Part shown: piece by piece, positions 22,541 to 29,321 of the stretch
Numbering within the stretch: position 1 is the first letter of the stretch
How the letters are laid out: the number at the start of each line of letters is the position of its first letter
Origin: NIOZ-UU35 sp964344175
Lineage (GTDB): Bacteria > Chloroflexota > Anaerolineae > Anaerolineales > UBA11858
Reading direction: 5' to 3'
Length of the DNA stretch: 46,685 nt
NCBI GenBank assembly: GCA_964344175.1
Contig: CAYFMI010000026.1
Span: 1 to 46,685 of the forward strand
Notes under the pieces: model-generated
What the model was told of the DNA's origin: nothing
What the model saw: only the letters and a program-made list of their open reading frames with translations
Databases searched by the model: none
Position numbers and translations under genes: made by a program

Positions 22541-22618
22541 CGTCACCGGCAACGTCACCGGCAACGTCACCGGAGCGTCACCGGAGCGTCACCGGAGCGT
22601 CACCGGCAACGTCACCGG
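22541..22618. repeat. Iteron-like array, seven copies of CGTCACCGG
   Basis: Copies start at 22541, 22553, 22565, 22576, 22587, 22598 and 22610, i.e. every 11 or 12 bp, about one helical turn, so a bound protein would line up on one DNA face. It lies between the parA-partner operon and rep. Candidate replication origin iterons or partition centromere (parS). Confidence 0.75.
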
Positions 22619-22680
22619 CCAAGATTTTTTGCTTCTGAAAACTTGGGATTTGCACAAAATTATGAAGTTCGATTTTCGCG

Positions 22681-23376
22681 CTATGCATTTTCGCTGTCCT
22701 GCAAGGTCAATTTTCCGCTGTTGTATGCCTCGATGGAGTAGGCCAAAAAGCGGGCCACAACCTCGCCGTCATGGTAGGTGCGGCTGATGATGGAGCCGTC
22801 CGGGTTGGTGCGAGTTTCACAGATGCGATCAATTTTAGTAACCAAATCTGCAGGTAGTACGTAGCTAACTCGCTGCATCCAAAGCGGGATTCCCTCGGTT
22901 TTCTTATTTCGTTTCTTCTTGGGAGGAGGTTTTGCGCCACTGAGATTTTCCGCCCAAATGGGCTTCTTTCCATCCGACCAGCTATCCGGCATCAGCGTCA
23001 GGCCGTTCGCGCTGAGTTCCAAATCCAGGGTGAAGTCCCCGCGGCGGTAGCTCATTAGCGCATACTCCAGGAACGCCTGGGCGATCTGGCTGGTGTTGTA
23101 GCCCCAGGTTTCGGCGATGGCCTTGACCGTATCGCGTATCTCGTGCGGCACTTTGCGATAGGTTTTTTTGGGATGGGCTTTTTCCCAGGAGCGGTCCCGC
23201 ACCCGCTGTTTGGGTTTCGCCATGCGCAACCCATCCACGATAGCCACTGGCTTTTCGGGTTGTCCATCAGGATGAGTGTCTCTGTTTGCGATCTGAGTAT
23301 CGCCGAAGGGCGGCGTGCTGGCCGTTGGCAAAGTCGGCAATTGATCTTCGTCGTCCCAAATATTCCTACGTGCCAT
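22681..23376 (-). CDS. Probable ParA partner / centromere-binding protein
   Basis: A 231-residue basic protein: polar head, Lys/Arg-rich middle (KPKQRVRDRSWEKAHPKKTY), then two similar helical modules, VPHEIRDTVKAIAETWGYNT...FLEYALMSYRRGDF and VLPADLVTKIDRICE...VARFLAYSIEAYNSGKL. The duplication is visible in the endings. It does not look like HTH-type ParB; a ribbon-helix-helix-like or novel DNA binder is likely. It starts 13 nt after parA and is followed by the 7-copy array, the arrangement of type Ib partition operons. No motif proves DNA binding. Confidence 0.55.
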   Translation of the reverse strand: MARRNIWDDEDQLPTLPTASTPPFGDTQIANRDTHPDGQPEKPVAIVDGLRMAKPKQRVRDRSWEKAHPKKTYRKVPHEIRDTVKAIAETWGYNTSQIAQAFLEYALMSYRRGDFTLDLELSANGLTLMPDSWSDGKKPIWAENLSGAKPPPKKKRNKKTEGIPLWMQRVSYVLPADLVTKIDRICETRTNPDGSIISRTYHDGEVVARFLAYSIEAYNSGKLTLQDSENA

Positions 23377-23389
23377 AGTTCAACTCCCG

Positions 23390-24163
23390 CTAAAAGCGCA
23401 AAATCCCATTGACAAATGCAGCATATTCAGCAGCCGAGCGTGAATCCGGATCCTTTTCAAAAATTGTCTTGGACTCGCCAGGGCATTCGCTGAGAGTAGT
23501 TGCCCGATGAATAGGTTGAAGAACCTTATCGCTAAAACCCTGGGCTAACTCCTCAATGGAAGCCTGATGTTCCCGCAATCGCTCGCGGTACATCGTCGGC
23601 AACACACCCACCAGAGCGCCCTGCCAGCCCTTCTCACCCTGCAGGGCGACCAGCATCCGGGTGATTTTCTTCACCCCATCGGTGGAAAGATATTCTGTGG
23701 ACGATGGGATCACAACCAGATCGGCTGCCCATAGCGCCCGTTCCTGGATGCCCCCAACGCTGGGCGCAGTGTCCAGGATGATGTAGTCCAGGCCGTTTTT
23801 CATAAAGCGCTCCAGGACTTCCCGAATATGGGACACGGGCTTGTCCTGGGCATTGATAACAGTCTGAGCGGCATTAGTGGTTTGATCTCCGGGAATGAGC
23901 CAAAGGTTTTCTCGCCCGGTGTTTCGCACATATTGTTTGATGTAGGTAGTTTCCTGCTGCCCCAATCCCATCGTCAGCAGGTAATAGGCGCCCTCTTCGG
24001 CTTTCATGCCCAATGATGTGGCGCACTGCCCCTGGGGGTCGAGATCGACCACTAAGACGTTCTTGCCCCGGAGTGCCAAACCATGCGCCAGGTTGATGAC
24101 GGTGGTGGTCTTCCCCACCCCGCCCTTCTGATTTGCTATAGTGATGATTTTGGTTTTTGCCAT
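23390..24163 (-). CDS. parA: ParA-type partition ATPase
   Basis: A 257-residue deviant-Walker ATPase: KGGVGKTTT (13-21), VVDLDPQGQ, ILDTAPSVGG and VVIPSSTEYLS are all intact. ParA segregates plasmids or chromosomes by ATP-dependent binding to DNA and interaction with a ParB-type partner. It has no N-terminal HTH, so it is not of the type Ia kind. GGAAGG precedes the ATG. The downstream gene and repeat array make a complete candidate partition unit; rep follows. Confidence 0.9.
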   Translation of the reverse strand: MAKTKIITIANQKGGVGKTTTVINLAHGLALRGKNVLVVDLDPQGQCATSLGMKAEEGAYYLLTMGLGQQETTYIKQYVRNTGRENLWLIPGDQTTNAAQTVINAQDKPVSHIREVLERFMKNGLDYIILDTAPSVGGIQERALWAADLVVIPSSTEYLSTDGVKKITRMLVALQGEKGWQGALVGVLPTMYRERLREHQASIEELAQGFSDKVLQPIHRATTLSECPGESKTIFEKDPDSRSAAEYAAFVNGILRF

Positions 24164-24168
24164 GATGA

Positions 24169-24660
24169 TTATCCTTCCTCTGATGGATCGTATTTGCCAG
24201 CTTCGACGCGCTCCTTGATCTCACGCTCTTTTTCCTTGCGGAAAGCGACTGCGGCTTCGAAGGCCGCTTCGGGGGTTTCGAAATGATGGGTGAAGAAAAA
24301 CTTCTTTCGGGGTTGGCCGCGGTATTCGCGCCAGCTTGCCACGTAGCACTCTACCCGCCGCCGGTGCTTTCCCCAAATCTGGTGGGTTTTGTAAATGCCA
24401 ATAACGCCGGTGGAGTTGGCGGCTGTCAGTTCAGTGCGATACGGGATTGCACGTTTGGGATACCGGCTGAGAATTTCATCTCGATTGGCGATGGCCTTTC
24501 TTAGCGCGCCCTCGCTCCCGCCGTGCTGCCCATCGCTGTAAAAGTGTCCATAGGCGTCCCCATTGCGATAGACGCGCACCCGCCAGCCAGGTGAATAACG
24601 ATCATCAATCCGAAAGATGTTCTTGTGGCGGATCTGGGTGATGTCTTCGTTGTCTGTCAT
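24169..24660 (-). CDS. Protein with AP2/ERF-like DNA-binding domain(s)
   Basis: A 163-residue protein with an AP2-like domain at about 93-150 (GIYKTHQIWGKHRRRVECYV, WREYRGQPRKKFFFTHHFET, then the helix PEAAFEAAVAFRKEKE). The first half (NIFRIDDRYSPGWRVRVYRN, GHFYSD, then an Ala-rich helix) looks like a diverged second copy. AP2 domains read DNA through a three-strand sheet and occur in phage and mobile-element HNH nucleases; here no HNH motif is present. It starts in ATGA overlap with the previous gene and lies 5 nt before parA, so it may regulate partition or replication. Confidence 0.6.
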   Translation of the reverse strand: MTDNEDITQIRHKNIFRIDDRYSPGWRVRVYRNGDAYGHFYSDGQHGGSEGALRKAIANRDEILSRYPKRAIPYRTELTAANSTGVIGIYKTHQIWGKHRRRVECYVASWREYRGQPRKKFFFTHHFETPEAAFEAAVAFRKEKEREIKERVEAGKYDPSEEG

Positions 24661-24938
24661 GATCTCTCCTGCGAATCAAACACAACCTTCAAGTGCCGTG
24701 CGAGAATTTCCTTGCGCACTTCGATTTCGATCCCGTTCCTGCCCTCGGCTGCCAGGCGTTTCTTGAATTCATCCGCCTCACCCGCCCAGGCCAGGGGAAG
24801 TTCAACCCGGTTCGGCCAGCGTCCATATTTGGTGTTGTAGTATTGCGATGCCCGTCTGAGGGCTTCACCGAAGCCGTTGTCCTTGATTTCCTCGTACCAG
24901 AGCATCCAATCCAGGGAGTTGTTTTTTCGTCCGTTCAT
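24657..24938 (-). CDS. Small protein of unknown function (93 aa)
   Basis: A 93-residue charged, helical protein (WMLWYEEIKDNGFGEALRRA; KEILARHLKVVF). No family recognised. Its stop overlaps the ATG of the AP2 gene (ATGA) and it follows a membrane protein gene by 2 nt, so it is part of the same transcript. Confidence 0.5.
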   Translation of the reverse strand: MNGRKNNSLDWMLWYEEIKDNGFGEALRRASQYYNTKYGRWPNRVELPLAWAGEADEFKKRLAAEGRNGIEIEVRKEILARHLKVVFDSQERS

Positions 24939-24940
24939 CT

Positions 24941-25459
24941 TTACAAGTCGATGACCTCTCCATCACTGGCCTCTCGATAGGTCAGCAAGGGGCGTTGAGG
25001 CTGAGTGTGAGGGATGGCGCTGATCGCCGGGAATGATTGGTGACGCCCTGGGGGCAGTGCGTCTGGCCGGGGTTGCTGCGGCGCGCTAACTTTGGCGTGA
25101 ACGTTGATCTTTGCGCCGTCCCGCAGATCGACAGCCTGGGCGATGCGGTCTACTGCCGTATCGACACCGCTCAGGAAGCCGCGCACTTCGGTGCGGCCAA
25201 AATAGTGACCGGTGAGAAACGCCACCGGCACGGCGAAAAATAACGCCACGGTGATCGCCGCAACCTTCGTCTGAGCGATGTTCATCGCTACATACCAAAG
25301 GCCGTAGGCTGCCCCGCCAAACAGTACGATTAGCAGGGTGATAATGGCAAGCGCGGCCTTCCACGATACTGCAACTCCTGGACGCGGATCGGTCTTCTTG
25401 CGTTTGTTGTCCGGGGGCTGTCCCCCGGCGAAAATCAATACAGGTGGATCGTTGGACAT
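24941..25459 (-). CDS. Two-span membrane protein of unknown function
   Basis: A 172-residue protein: polar head, two membrane segments (about 33-58 and 67-86), then a cytoplasmic part with a possible coiled region (GVDTAVDRIAQAVDL) and a Pro/Gln-rich tail. No family recognised. In actinomycete conjugative elements small membrane proteins (Spd type) accompany the FtsK-like transfer protein; gene order here is similar, directly after the FtsK-like gene, but there is no sequence proof. A long inverted repeat lies between the two. Confidence 0.5.
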   Translation of the reverse strand: MSNDPPVLIFAGGQPPDNKRKKTDPRPGVAVSWKAALAIITLLIVLFGGAAYGLWYVAMNIAQTKVAAITVALFFAVPVAFLTGHYFGRTEVRGFLSGVDTAVDRIAQAVDLRDGAKINVHAKVSAPQQPRPDALPPGRHQSFPAISAIPHTQPQRPLLTYREASDGEVIDL

Positions 25460-25486
25460 GATGATGCTCCTATTGCTCTCTCAATT

Positions 25487-25584
25487 CTGCCTGCCTGCCT
25501 ACTTTGTTGTGATACCCTTTTGAGTGAAAAAAACGGGGAAAAACAGGCGGGCAGGGTATGCCGGGCAACCAGGCAGGCAGGCAG
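25487..25584. repeat. Long nested inverted repeat between the FtsK-like gene and the next gene
   Basis: Outer arms CTGCCTGCCTGCCT / AGGCAGGCAGGCAG (14 bp, perfect), inner arms ATACCCT / AGGGTAT (7 bp). The gaps between outer and inner arms are 11 nt on both sides, so the whole forms one symmetric stem with an internal loop. Candidate transfer site, RNA hairpin or terminator-like element; there is no T-run. Confidence 0.65.
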
Positions 25585-26967
25585 CTATTCATTGGATTTG
25601 CTGTCGTCTTTATACGCCGTGTGGATTAGATCGAAGTGCAAGGCTTGGAGTTGCGTGTAGACATCACGAGCCATGCCGAGCAACCGGTCTGCCCGAACGC
25701 TGCCGGGTTTCCCCAGGCCAGCAGCTTCAAGGGCGTTTTGCAGGGTGGGGCGTCCATGCCCCAGATGCGCCTGAATAAGTCCAACGCCCAACTCCTCGGC
25801 GGAGTACGTCCATTTGGGTGTGTCATCCTCGACCGACAGAGTCCCCGAGGCTTCGGGATCAAATTCCGGCCACTCGCTCAGGTCGGGGGTGGCGTTGCAC
25901 CAAGCCTTTGCCAGTTCATAATCAGGGATGTAGGCCAACTGTGTCCGCTGGAGTCGCCCTGGGGTAATGGCATAGGCATCGCCGCGTCCCATAAGCCGGT
26001 CTGCCCGCGGGGTAGAGTCGCCGACGACTACCTGACTGGCAATGTAATCCTCCGTTAGCAAAGCCAGACGTCCGGGAAGATTGCGCTTGATGCCGCTCTC
26101 GTCGCCGAAGGCGTCCGCCTTGGGGTGCTGTGTGCCGATGATCAGATGCACTCCCGCTTCGCGGCCTTGCGCTGCCAAAATGCGCACCAGTTCCACGATC
26201 ACAGGATCGTGCTTGGTAAACTCCTGGATCTCGTCGATCACCACGATGATGCGCTTGACATGACCATTTCCATTGCCAGCATTGCCCGAAGCGATCTTTT
26301 CGTAGCGCACCCGCATCTGGCCGACTGCCCAGGAGAGGGCGCGGCGGGCTTGTTCACCGTTTACCGCTACGGGTCCCACTACGTTGGGGAGGTTTTCTAG
26401 CAGCTTTAGCCCTGCGCCGTGCTTGCCGTCGATCATCACCAGCCGGTTGCCAGGGTCGAGCGAGAGTTGGGCTAACGCTGTGCGCATGGCGTAGGTTTTT
26501 CCGCTGCCGGTGTAGCCTCCGAACAGGTAATGCGGTACTTCCTTGTCCAGGCGCAGGGTGATGGTAGCTCCCTGCTCGTTCAGTCCCGCAATCCAACGGC
26601 CATCGCCGCGCCCGCCCGATCCCAAGTCTGAAAGCAACACATCGGTTTGAGCCAGACCGTCAGGCCAGCCCGCTTCAAGGCGCACGAAACGCCCGGACAT
26701 AAATACGCTGGGGTCACCCTGGAAATTCCAGGGGATCAATTGGCGGTGCAGGGCGTGGTCGTCGGCGCGCAGTTTCTTGAGCAGATCGCCAGAGCCGTAC
26801 CCTGCGCTAATCATCAAGGCTGCTGCTCTGGGTCCGGAAATTGCCGAGATTTCACCGAGACGAACAGCGCTTTTCCCAAACACGCGCCTGGACTGCGATG
26901 CTTCCCAGGTATTTGTTGCCCATTGTTGCAGCAAGCTTTTTCGGGCGGAATAAATTCCTTTGTTCAC
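25585..26967 (-). CDS. FtsK/SpoIIIE-type DNA translocase
   Basis: A 460-residue P-loop protein: Walker A GGYTGSGKT (150-158), Walker B RIIVVIDEIQEF (239-250), and an FtsK-like REAGVHLIIGTQHPK block (269-283). FtsK-family motors pump double-stranded DNA, and in actinomycete integrative elements one such protein (TraB/TraSA) is enough for conjugation. No transmembrane segment is obvious, so it may be recruited by the neighbouring membrane protein. The start is GTG, with GAGGT 5 nt upstream. It could also serve partition or resolution of the element. Confidence 0.82.
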   Translation of the reverse strand: MNKGIYSARKSLLQQWATNTWEASQSRRVFGKSAVRLGEISAISGPRAAALMISAGYGSGDLLKKLRADDHALHRQLIPWNFQGDPSVFMSGRFVRLEAGWPDGLAQTDVLLSDLGSGGRGDGRWIAGLNEQGATITLRLDKEVPHYLFGGYTGSGKTYAMRTALAQLSLDPGNRLVMIDGKHGAGLKLLENLPNVVGPVAVNGEQARRALSWAVGQMRVRYEKIASGNAGNGNGHVKRIIVVIDEIQEFTKHDPVIVELVRILAAQGREAGVHLIIGTQHPKADAFGDESGIKRNLPGRLALLTEDYIASQVVVGDSTPRADRLMGRGDAYAITPGRLQRTQLAYIPDYELAKAWCNATPDLSEWPEFDPEASGTLSVEDDTPKWTYSAEELGVGLIQAHLGHGRPTLQNALEAAGLGKPGSVRADRLLGMARDVYTQLQALHFDLIHTAYKDDSKSNE

Positions 26968-26970
26968 GGA

Positions 26971-27282
26971 TTACCTCTGTTGGATCGGGACAGATAAATA
27001 GACCAGGTAGCCTTGTTCCGTACGCTTTTGCGTTTGCGGGGGGATTTCTGCGATGATCCCTTCCTGCAAAAGGGCGTCTGTGATCTCGTTCCATTCAGCA
27101 TCCGATGGGTACTCATTCTCCCGCATCAGGCCGATGCTGAGGCTGCCCCGGTGGTTGCGCATGAGAACCACAGAACCGGATGGCAGGATACGGTGGTCGG
27201 ATTTGCCCTGACGGTTGATTTCTACGGCGCGGCGCATTCGGCGCAGCACATTGGGGATGGAAAAGACGTTCGTGGTTATCAT
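26971..27282 (-). CDS. Small protein of unknown function, winged-helix-like end
   Basis: A 103-residue protein; the end (SDAEWNEITDALLQEGIIAE, then a basic turn and YLVYLSV) has the helix-helix-hairpin look of a winged helix. The first half (VLRRMRRAVEINRQGKSDHR) is basic. The ATG overlaps the upstream stop (TAATG), and the FtsK-like gene follows after 3 nt. A DNA-binding helper of the translocase is possible. Confidence 0.5.
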   Translation of the reverse strand: MITTNVFSIPNVLRRMRRAVEINRQGKSDHRILPSGSVVLMRNHRGSLSIGLMRENEYPSDAEWNEITDALLQEGIIAEIPPQTQKRTEQGYLVYLSVPIQQR

Positions 27283-27506
27283 TACAGCACCAGCTTTCCT
27301 AGCGGGATCGTCCCGTCGATGCCCCCTTCTTCGGCAATTTTCTCTGCCACCCTTGCCCAATAGCCAATATCACTGGCCGCTTCGGGGGGGATATACCTTT
27401 CACCTAGATCGCCAGGATAGGTGTGGTATTTACGATGCAAATAGTCGAGTGTTTGCTCATAGAAACTTTCAAAGCTACCACCCTGAATAATGATGACCTT
27501 TGCCAC
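27282..27506 (-). CDS. Small protein of unknown function (74 aa)
   Basis: A 74-residue protein (AKVIIIQGGSFESFYEQTLD; YIPPEAASDIGYWARVAEKI). No family recognised. The start is GTG with GGAGG 7 nt upstream. It is coupled to the next gene by a 1-bp overlap. Confidence 0.5.
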   Translation of the reverse strand: MAKVIIIQGGSFESFYEQTLDYLHRKYHTYPGDLGERYIPPEAASDIGYWARVAEKIAEEGGIDGTIPLGKLVL

Positions 27507-27522
27507 GTGTTACCTCCACTCT

Positions 27523-27942
27523 CTAAGCGACTAATTCGTCTGGGCTGAGTTCGGTGAGCGGCATGTCCCGATCCGGGCAGAAGCGCCAGGGGGAGTCGTC
27601 ATAAACCCGAGCGCCGTCAACGACAATGCTGCGATCTTCCCGTTCGCGCACATACACCACCCGATACCACTCGACATTGCCCATGCCGACATCCCGAGTG
27701 ACCAGGTTGTACGATTCGATGGCTTTCCCGTTGGCGTCAACGGCGATGCCCGTGGTGTGACCGCACACATTACATTGCGGTTTTTCTTTGGCAAAGCCTT
27801 CCACACGCACATACTTGTGCCAGGCAGGTTCACCGCATTCCCGGCAGTTCATGTAATCTGTCCAGGTGATATTGTGATATACCCCAATTTGCGCTCCCAT
27901 GAAATAGACGACATCATCAGGGGCATCGGATAAGCTGCTCAT
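27523..27942 (-). CDS. Zinc-ribbon protein of unknown function (139 aa)
   Basis: A 139-residue protein with CREC (33-36) and CNVC (57-60) knuckles, then a beta-rich part (NLVTRDVGMGNVEWYRVVYV) and an acidic end. One structural zinc is likely. It is the first gene of the block leading to the FtsK-like gene and follows a palindromic promoter region at 27966-28008. Role unknown. Confidence 0.55.
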   Translation of the reverse strand: MSSLSDAPDDVVYFMGAQIGVYHNITWTDYMNCRECGEPAWHKYVRVEGFAKEKPQCNVCGHTTGIAVDANGKAIESYNLVTRDVGMGNVEWYRVVYVREREDRSIVVDGARVYDDSPWRFCPDRDMPLTELSPDELVA

Positions 27943-27965
27943 CGTTCCCTCTCAATTGGTAAGGT

Positions 27966-28008
27966 TCGAGTGCGGCCAGGGTGTATAATTGGCCTTGACC
28001 GCACTCGA
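27966..28008. promoter_or_regulatory. Palindrome around a TATAAT box
   Basis: TCGAGTGCGG / CCGCACTCGA (10 bp, perfect) with a 23-nt centre that contains TATAAT on the plus strand and TATACA on the minus strand. Likely operator-promoter for the minus-strand block that starts at 27942; the -35 box is not clear. Confidence 0.5.
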
Positions 28009-28023
28009 TTGGTAGGTCGGTCA

Positions 28024-28057
28024 GGCTCCCCGGTCGTTTGTCGGCTTCCGGGGAGCC
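28024..28057. repeat. Strong hairpin
   Basis: GGCTCCCCGG / CCGGGGAGCC (10 bp, perfect), 14-nt loop. No T-run on either side. It is probably an RNA or processing structure after the 28230-29039 gene. Confidence 0.55.
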
Positions 28058-28139
28058 ATCCTTTATCAGGGGGTATTCTCGTTTGTCAATCTGCCTTCTT
28101 GCACCATCCTTTCTACGGTCGTTCGTTGGGGGAGGAAGA

Positions 28140-28160
28140 GCCGGATTACCGTATTCCGGC
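28140..28160. repeat. Small hairpin
   Basis: GCCGGA / TCCGGC with a 9-nt loop, 5 bp from the tRNA-like structure. Confidence 0.35.
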
Positions 28161-28165
28161 CAAGA

Positions 28166-28211
28166 ACCAGCGCGGGGGTCGAACCCGATTGCTCCCTTCC
28201 GAGCCGCTAGT
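28166..28211 (-). ncRNA. Possible tRNA-like three-way junction without anticodon arm
   Basis: On the minus strand: ACTAGCG pairs with CGCTGGT (7 bp, one G-U); inside are a D-arm-like GCTC-GGAAGG-GAGC and a T-arm-like CGGG-TTCGACC-CCCG. An anticodon arm is absent. 46 nt in all, in the untranslated stretch after the 28230-29039 gene. It may be a relic, a decoy or chance. Confidence 0.3.
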
Positions 28212-28229
28212 CTAGGGGCAAAGCCAAAA

Positions 28230-29039
28230 TTAGCTCAAAGATTGATTCGCCAATATTGCGTCAAGTTCTCGTTTCAGTTCCGAATATGAGGTTTCTTGGG
28301 CGCGCATCCGGTCGAGAACAATGGATTGGACTTCATCGGGCGACGGGGCGAATATTTGCAGGAACTCGGCAGCAGCCTCGATGTGGCCTGCATCCATCAG
28401 ACCGGCTAGCTGCTTGCCAAACGCGGGCCGGGGGTCATCCACAATGCTCAGAAAACGCTTGCCCTGCATGAAGGGAACTGCAAATGCAGTGCGGTTCTTC
28501 AGATCAAAGATCAGCATGAACTCAGCAGGGTCTTCGGTACTGCCCAGGTCGAAGCCGGTCAATGCCCACCGCACTGCGGGGTGATCCACGTAAAGGAGAT
28601 AGGCATGCCAATGGGCGTCGATCTCTATCCAGCGGGTGGCAATCCGGGCTTCATCGCCAGCGGGTTCCCAGAACATGCCCAGCCAGCGCGCCTGATCGCC
28701 TTCGTTGGGCGAGTATCCGATGGCTTGCTCGAAAATGTTTGGAACCGGAATCGAGAGGGGGGTCAGCGCTTCGAAGCGGGCGTAGAATTCCACGGGCTGA
28801 GGTTTTTCGCCGGTCAGCTGCTCTACGATACCGGCGCCGATCTCCAGGGTGTCGCTCAGATCGCCCTCGATGTACAGATCGAGCAGGAAGCCGCCGTCTG
28901 TGACCGCGTGTGAACGCACATTTTCGAAACTCTCACGGGCTTTATCGGCAGTGTCGAAACCTGCCCGCAGCCCGGTCTTGTGTGCGTCGTCTGAGCGCGC
29001 ATCGGTGATTTCGATATAGTTCTCGGTTATGTGTGTCAT
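28230..29039 (-). CDS. Protein of unknown function under operator and terminator control
   Basis: A 269-residue, acidic, cytoplasmic protein (EIDAHWHAYLLYVDHPAVRW; FDLKNRTAFAVPFMQGKRFL). No family recognised and no membrane segment. The frame stays open upstream to 29237, but that part is made of RNA hairpins; GGAGAG lies 4 nt before the ATG at 29039, which is taken as the start. It is controlled by a palindromic promoter (29219-29262) and a leader with a terminator, so it is the most tightly gated gene near the attachment end and may act in excision or anti-defence. This is inference only. Confidence 0.6.
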   Translation of the reverse strand: MTHITENYIEITDARSDDAHKTGLRAGFDTADKARESFENVRSHAVTDGGFLLDLYIEGDLSDTLEIGAGIVEQLTGEKPQPVEFYARFEALTPLSIPVPNIFEQAIGYSPNEGDQARWLGMFWEPAGDEARIATRWIEIDAHWHAYLLYVDHPAVRWALTGFDLGSTEDPAEFMLIFDLKNRTAFAVPFMQGKRFLSIVDDPRPAFGKQLAGLMDAGHIEAAAEFLQIFAPSPDEVQSIVLDRMRAQETSYSELKRELDAILANQSLS

Positions 29040-29050
29040 GTTTCTCTCCG

Positions 29051-29092
29051 TATAAAAAAGAAACTCCCGCCAGCAGTCTTTTGGCGGGAGTT
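29051..29092 (-). terminator. Intrinsic terminator in the leader of the 28230-29039 gene
   Basis: Minus strand AACTCCCGCC / GGCGGGAGTT (10 bp, perfect), 11-nt loop, then TTCTTTTTTAT, only 11 nt before the ATG. Confidence 0.85.
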
Positions 29093-29110
29093 GTGTTACA
29101 ATTTTCCCGG

Positions 29111-29133
29111 CAAGCAGGCCGCAGATCTGCTTG
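29111..29133. repeat. Leader hairpin
   Basis: CAAGCAG / CTGCTTG (7 bp) with a 9-nt loop. An alternative palindrome, GCAGATCTGC, overlaps it at 29121-29130, so two folds compete. Confidence 0.5.
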
Positions 29134-29138
29134 TTACC

Positions 29139-29173
29139 GCCCCGATTGCGCTGGCAGTCGGGGCATTTTTTTA
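29139..29173 (+). terminator. Plus-strand intrinsic terminator facing the leader
   Basis: GCCCCGA / TCGGGGC (7 bp), 12-nt loop, then ATTTTTTTATT on the plus strand. In the minus-strand leader the same stem is just a hairpin. No plus-strand gene feeds it. Confidence 0.6.
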
Positions 29174-29218
29174 TTGAGGGAGCGTCCAGGTAAGGTACTT
29201 GATGAAGTGAATGGTATG

Positions 29219-29247
29219 AGTGTAGCGTATACTTCAAGTTAAGTCAA
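29219..29247 (-). promoter_or_regulatory. Promoter of the 28230-29039 gene
   Basis: Minus strand TTGACT (29247-29242), 17-nt spacer, TACACT (29224-29219). The spacer and -35 box lie inside the palindrome at 29228-29262. Confidence 0.75.
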
Positions 29248-29262
29248 GTAACTTGAAGTATA
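29228..29262. promoter_or_regulatory. 35-bp palindromic operator
   Basis: TATACTTCAAGTTA, 7 nt, TAACTTGAAGTATA: perfect 14-bp arms over the -35 box and spacer. CAAGTTA-type half sites recall MerR-family sites. A two-HTH protein is encoded just upstream (29322-29765). Confidence 0.8.
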
Positions 29263-29269
29263 AAATAAA

Positions 29270-29293
29270 AATAAAAAGCGGCCATCAGCCGCT
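29270..29293 (-). terminator. Intrinsic terminator of the HTH gene
   Basis: Minus strand AGCGGC, 5-nt loop, GCCGCT, then TTTTTATTTTTATTTT. It separates the HTH gene from the operator-controlled gene. Confidence 0.8.
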
Positions 29294-29321
29294 TCGTTTT
29301 CATCAAGTATGCAAGGTGTAA

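Noticed and set aside
22541..22618. CRISPR array
   Set aside because: Units are 11-12 bp with no spacers, and no cas genes are present.
28166..28211. Functional tRNA gene
   Set aside because: There is no anticodon arm and the length is only 46 nt; kept only as a tRNA-like structure.
29040..29237. N-terminal extension of the 28230-29039 protein with CPDC and further Cys, zinc-finger-like
   Set aside because: The codons come from palindromic hairpins and a terminator in the leader. The promoter -10 lies at 29219-29224, so the first codons would not be transcribed, and a good ribosome binding site stands before 29039.
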